Origin: Actinomadura sp. NBRC 104412
Lineage (GTDB): Bacteria; Actinomycetota; Actinomycetes; Streptosporangiales; Streptosporangiaceae
DNA: 43,974 nucleotides
Reading direction: 5' to 3'
Assembly: GCF_030269515.1 (NCBI RefSeq)
Contig: NZ_BSTM01000044.1
Coordinates: 1-43,974 of the forward strand
A program made the translations under genes and the position numbers. The notes beneath the pieces are model-generated. The model worked only from the letters and a program-made list of their open reading frames with translations, was not told where the DNA came from and ran no database searches. Positions 41,349-43,974 of the stretch are shown piece after piece. Numbering within the stretch: the stretch's first letter is position 1; every line of letters begins with the position of its first letter.

Positions 41349-41709
41349 TTGGTGCTCCTTCGTCGCAGAGCCGCGCGGCCCACCCGCGCGTCCTGACTCC
41401 ACTCAGGCCCGTACTGAACCATCCCTGTCAGACAAAATCCGACGGAATCTGCACTTGCGTCGTGAGAACTCCATGCAGCCGTCAGGGAAACCTGGCAGCC
41501 CGGTGATGCGGCCCTATCCGGGACGCTTCACTGGGAGGGAGCCGCCTGGCCCGCTATCCCATGCAGTTGAGGCGATCGGTGGAGTGGTTCAGTCATCACC
41601 ACGCCGCCGCACTCCGGCGGGACCGTCCCACGCTGGGTGGGCTCGGTGCGGCACCGAGCCGTACCGATTGCCGCCATGGAGCCAGGGCTGGCTCGAAAGT
41701 GAGCGCCGG
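41349..41709. other. 361-bp gap without a confident gene
   Basis: A plus-strand frame joins the next gene from 41455, but its sequence (Pro/Arg/Ser-rich) does not look conserved, so I do not annotate it. The promoter of the minus-strand membrane-protein/nuclease operon must lie at the left side. Confidence 0.4.
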
Positions 41710-42438
41710 ATGGCCGTGGTTGTAGAGGTGTCCGCGCATGCATATGACACTCCGCAATACGACGCCGTGTCATCGCTGCTGGAGGGCTGGGAGCTGGTCG
41801 ACGGGATCGAACTGGGTTACAGGCAAGACGAGCGCTGCACGGTTCAGATCGTGAACCTGGCAGACGTGTGCGAACAGCTCGAGCTGGACTCAGATGCCCT
41901 CGAGCGGGAGCCGCTCGCCTTTACGGAAGATGACGGATTGTTCGTGGGTCCGTGGTCGCTCGCGGTGAAGCTCGCCAAGCGTGTAGCAGCACTTAACGGT
42001 GAAGCCGTCATGCAGAGGGTGATGGAAGAGGAGGAAAGGATCGAACTAGAGTCAATCCGTGGCTGGACCTACACCGTTGGGCGCGATCGCGAGGAGCACT
42101 GGATGCCGCCGGAGCGCCTTAAGGACGGCCATGCCGCGCGGCTGATGGCGTTGAATGTCGTGCGGGACTGGTGTGGCAAGAAAGTTATCGAGCGTCTGGA
42201 TGAGTTGGAAGCCCTGCGGGAAGAGGTGTGGCGGCTGGGCAACCTGGCAGAGCGGGCCATCGCAGAACTGCGTCGATGCGGTCAGAGCACTACTGCCGCC
42301 ACCATGGAAACCACCTTGGCGTGCCAGTATCCAGGTTGGTACTTCGGAGCCGTACGAAGAGGAAGGGGGCTGACAGTTTCTCTGGCGGGCGGCCGGTACT
42401 CCCTCTCGGGCCGGAACAGGCTCCACTCGCCAAGATGA
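41710..42438 (+). CDS. Hypothetical protein, unrecognised
   Basis: A 242-residue protein without a family I recognise. ATG at 41710 starts the protein-like part (MAVVVEVSAHAYDTPQYDAV); GTG at 41455 would add 85 residues of low plausibility. The body is acidic and helical (LELDSDALEREP; VMQRVMEEEERIELESI), with helices near the C-terminus (IERLDELEALREEVWRLG) that may form a coiled coil. The last 30 residues look atypical (Arg/Gly/Ser), and the true end may be upstream. Lower G/C and mixed codon use suggest transfer. Its end is antisense to the next fragment. Confidence 0.5.
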   Translation: MAVVVEVSAHAYDTPQYDAVSSLLEGWELVDGIELGYRQDERCTVQIVNLADVCEQLELDSDALEREPLAFTEDDGLFVGPWSLAVKLAKRVAALNGEAVMQRVMEEEERIELESIRGWTYTVGRDREEHWMPPERLKDGHAARLMALNVVRDWCGKKVIERLDELEALREEVWRLGNLAERAIAELRRCGQSTTAATMETTLACQYPGWYFGAVRRGRGLTVSLAGGRYSLSGRNRLHSPR

Positions 42439-42698
42439 GTACGAAGATCGTCCGGACTTGGCTCAGGGTGGAACAGCGCGACGAAGTCTGGCAGGCCGAG
42501 GGTGGGGACGAGCCGATCCGCACGAGACCTTGCCCAAGCTGTCCACTCCGAGGTCGCGTTCGACATGCTCGCCTCGCCCGAGGCGCGGTCGAGTTCATCG
42601 CAGAATTCGCGGACCTGCCTGGGGAGCGTCCATCTGCACAGCCCGTCCCAAAAGGCCCTCTCACGTAGATCCTCGACGGGTGTAGCTCGAATTCAGTG
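42282..42698 (-). pseudogene. C-terminal fragment of an unknown protein
   Basis: The minus strand reads LRERAFWDGLCRWTLPRQVR, EFCDELDRASGEA, then WTAWARSRADRLVPTLGLPD and a stop at 42282. The 'helix, W-x-x-W-A-R-x-x-ADRL' layout resembles the C-terminus of hypothetical proteins in actinomycete mobile regions. A stop just upstream (near 42695) and the lack of a good start mean that the 5' part is missing. An ATG at 42566 could start a short protein, but without support. Confidence 0.4.
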
Positions 42699-42715
42699 AC
42701 CTAGCGGCTTGCGAT

Positions 42716-43477
42716 TCATCGAACGCTTCGGAAGCTTGGGGCCCAGCGACGAAGTTCGGTGGCTGCCTCGTCGCGAGTGAGGGGGCCATGTTCCAGGTAG
42801 ACCTCCTGGAGATGCCGGATCGCGGCCCCCACCATTGGGGAGGGTGGAATATCGAGCACCTGCATCACGGCTCTGCCATCGAGCACGACGGGGACATCGT
42901 CACGCCTGATGTACTGGTCCCGTTCGGTGGCTGCGCGGGCATCGGCCTCCTTCTTGGCGCGGCACGCGGCCTCCCACTCGTCGTAGTCGGCGGCGTCCAG
43001 GGCACGTAGGCCTGCCCAGCGCCACCCCTCCATGTCGCGTTCCCGCCCGAAGCCGACCGTGTCGAAGAGGTCCAACGCACTCGTTCTGACCGCTCCCAGG
43101 CGCGCGAGCACGGCGTTGATCGGCCAGTCCTGGCGTGGCGGTCCCGGGCACCAGGCGTACTCGGGACCCCATTTGGGACGGCCGTTCTCCCACAGGGCAG
43201 CGGCCTGGCTGCCCTCACCACCCCAGAAGTCGGCTTCCACGTAGGCGAGGCGGCCGCTACGTGACCAGTCCTGCAATCGCTTGGCGAAGGCCGGGGACAT
43301 GAGTGTGAACGGCTTGTTCTGTCCCTGCGTGTCGGTCAACTCGTCGCAGATCTCGCCGGTCACCGGTACCAGCCCCAGGCGTTGCCGGAGGGGCGCCACC
43401 ACAGCCCGTGGCACATCGTCCGACAGGGATCGGAGGAGGTCGAAGTCACCGACAACACCGTGGAGCACGTAGGACAT
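42716..43477 (-). CDS. Hypothetical protein with a CCA-transferase-like C-terminal tail
   Basis: A 253-residue protein. The first 170 residues (MSYVLHGVVGDFDLLRSLSD; FWGGEGSQAAALWENGRPKW) match nothing I know. After a charged helix (ACRAKKEADARAATERDQYI) the last 60 residues, VVLDGRAVMQVLDIPPSP, MVGAAIRHLQEVYLEHGPLT and RDEAATELRRW, look like the C-terminal 'GxxIMxxLGIPPGPxVG' segment of bacterial CCA-adding tRNA nucleotidyltransferases. No catalytic nucleotidyltransferase or HD motif is present. It may recognise tRNA or be part of a defence or immunity locus; both are guesses. Confidence 0.6.
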   Translation of the reverse strand: MSYVLHGVVGDFDLLRSLSDDVPRAVVAPLRQRLGLVPVTGEICDELTDTQGQNKPFTLMSPAFAKRLQDWSRSGRLAYVEADFWGGEGSQAAALWENGRPKWGPEYAWCPGPPRQDWPINAVLARLGAVRTSALDLFDTVGFGRERDMEGWRWAGLRALDAADYDEWEAACRAKKEADARAATERDQYIRRDDVPVVLDGRAVMQVLDIPPSPMVGAAIRHLQEVYLEHGPLTRDEAATELRRWAPSFRSVR

Positions 43478-43584
43478 GCCCGCACCCTAAATCGGGTAGC
43501 GGCACCCGATCACCACGTTTCGCTGGGGCCGGGCGTCGTGGTTTCCGACCACCGTCGCCTGGTGTGACTCACGCTGACTGCGTT

Positions 43585-43854
43585 TCAAGCCGTGAGGGGG
43601 TGGTTGTCGTGATGGTGAGTGTGGTGGACGCGGTGGCGTTCGCGGTCGAGGTGATAGGTCCAGTACGCGTCCAGGTCGCCGTTGCTGATGACGGCGCGTA
43701 GCTTCAAGATCGCTTCGTCGCCGGCCAGTCCCCACCTGGCGCCGGTGATCTCCAGCCGGTCGCCGACCAGGTGCCTGGCCGTGCCCTCGACCACGCCGGT
43801 GGCGATCGGCCACCCCTGCTTCAGGGCGTGGTCGTAACGCAGAAAGTATGAGCT
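43585..43854 (-). pseudogene. ISKra4-family transposase C-terminal fragment
   Basis: Minus-strand LRYDHALKQGWPIATGVVEG, TARHLVGDRLEITGARWGLA and DEAILKLRAVISNGDLDAYW, YHLDRERHR, is the conserved C-terminus of ISKra4-type transposases. The N-terminal part is absent: sequence homology stops near 43855, where the IS3-type element begins. Stop at 43585. Confidence 0.8.
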
Positions 43855-43916
43855 TCCCCCCGTTCACCGGACACCTGTCCTGAGGTCACCGGCGATCATC
43901 AGGAAGGATGTTCGTC

Positions 43917-43974
43917 ATGCCGTCACCACACCCGCCCGAGTTCCGGCGCCGCGCGGTCGAGCTGGCCCGCCAAG
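43917..43974 (+). CDS. IS3-family transposase OrfA, 5' end (partial)
   Basis: The first 19 residues, MPSPHPPEFRRRAVELARQ, match the start of OrfA (helix-turn-helix subunit) of IS3-family elements; it continues beyond the window. AGGAAGG lies about 10 nt upstream of the ATG. The element's left end probably lies near 43855-43865, inside the ISKra4 fragment. Confidence 0.7.
   Translation, partial: MPSPHPPEFRRRAVELARQ

Noticed and set aside
41455..41709. N-terminal extension of the hypothetical gene at 41710
   Set aside because: Pro/Arg/Ser-rich, no ribosome site at 41455, and composition unlike the rest of the protein.

Overview
The window is high-GC DNA, with strong G/C at third codon positions and GGAGG-type ribosome binding sites. 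Its gene families (DUF35 plus thiolase-like pairs, paired acyl-CoA dehydrogenases, WYL and TetR regulators, IS5/ISKra4/IS3-type transposases) point to an actinomycete. I cannot name the species; a Streptosporangiales- or Streptomyces-like organism fits.

Left edge (1-1000): wreckage only, a frameshifted tyrosine-integrase C-terminus and an antisense Nudix hydrolase with a short deletion inside its Nudix box. Core (1005-32742): one large acyl-CoA catabolic locus. Its left part has a DUF35 protein and a cysteine-less thiolase-like protein (a likely retro-aldolase pair), divergent from an operon of solute-binding lipoprotein, hotdog protein, fused double CaiB CoA-transferase, and large plus small acyl-CoA dehydrogenases. 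A TetR regulator, a hydratase-2 (MaoC), an ADP-forming acyl-CoA synthetase, an HSD17B4-like SDR, an ACAD10/LvaA-like kinase, a FabG-like SDR and an AMP-ligase/TesB-thioesterase fusion follow. The right part is a long operon for a complete oligopeptide-type ABC importer (two ATPases, lipoprotein, two permeases), then two separate CaiB proteins, two acyl-CoA dehydrogenases, a crotonase and a TetR regulator.

The core contains the same module twice: binding lipoprotein, CaiB-A, CaiB-B, large ACAD, small ACAD. CaiB-A and CaiB-B are fused through a repetitive linker in one copy and separate in the other. Both copies lack the canonical class III Asp. The inferred pathway is uptake, CoA activation or CoA transfer, alpha,beta-dehydrogenation, hydration, and cleavage by retro-aldol or by dehydrogenation, with a possible kinase-dependent branch for 4-hydroxyacyl-CoAs. 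The substrate is unknown; a bulky or beta-branched carboxylic acid is my best inference. Palindromic operators built on a GAATG half-site lie at three divergent promoters.

Right part (32.8-43.97 kb): decayed aldehyde dehydrogenase and hypothetical genes; intact WYL regulator/epoxide hydrolase and MerR/MFS pairs; a broken MmcQ/YjbR gene; a degenerate IS5-family element; the 3' half of a tRNA gene (a typical integration-site relic); an Mrr-like membrane-anchored nuclease with a small membrane partner; several unrecognised genes; and an ISKra4 fragment cut by an IS3-family element that runs off the window.
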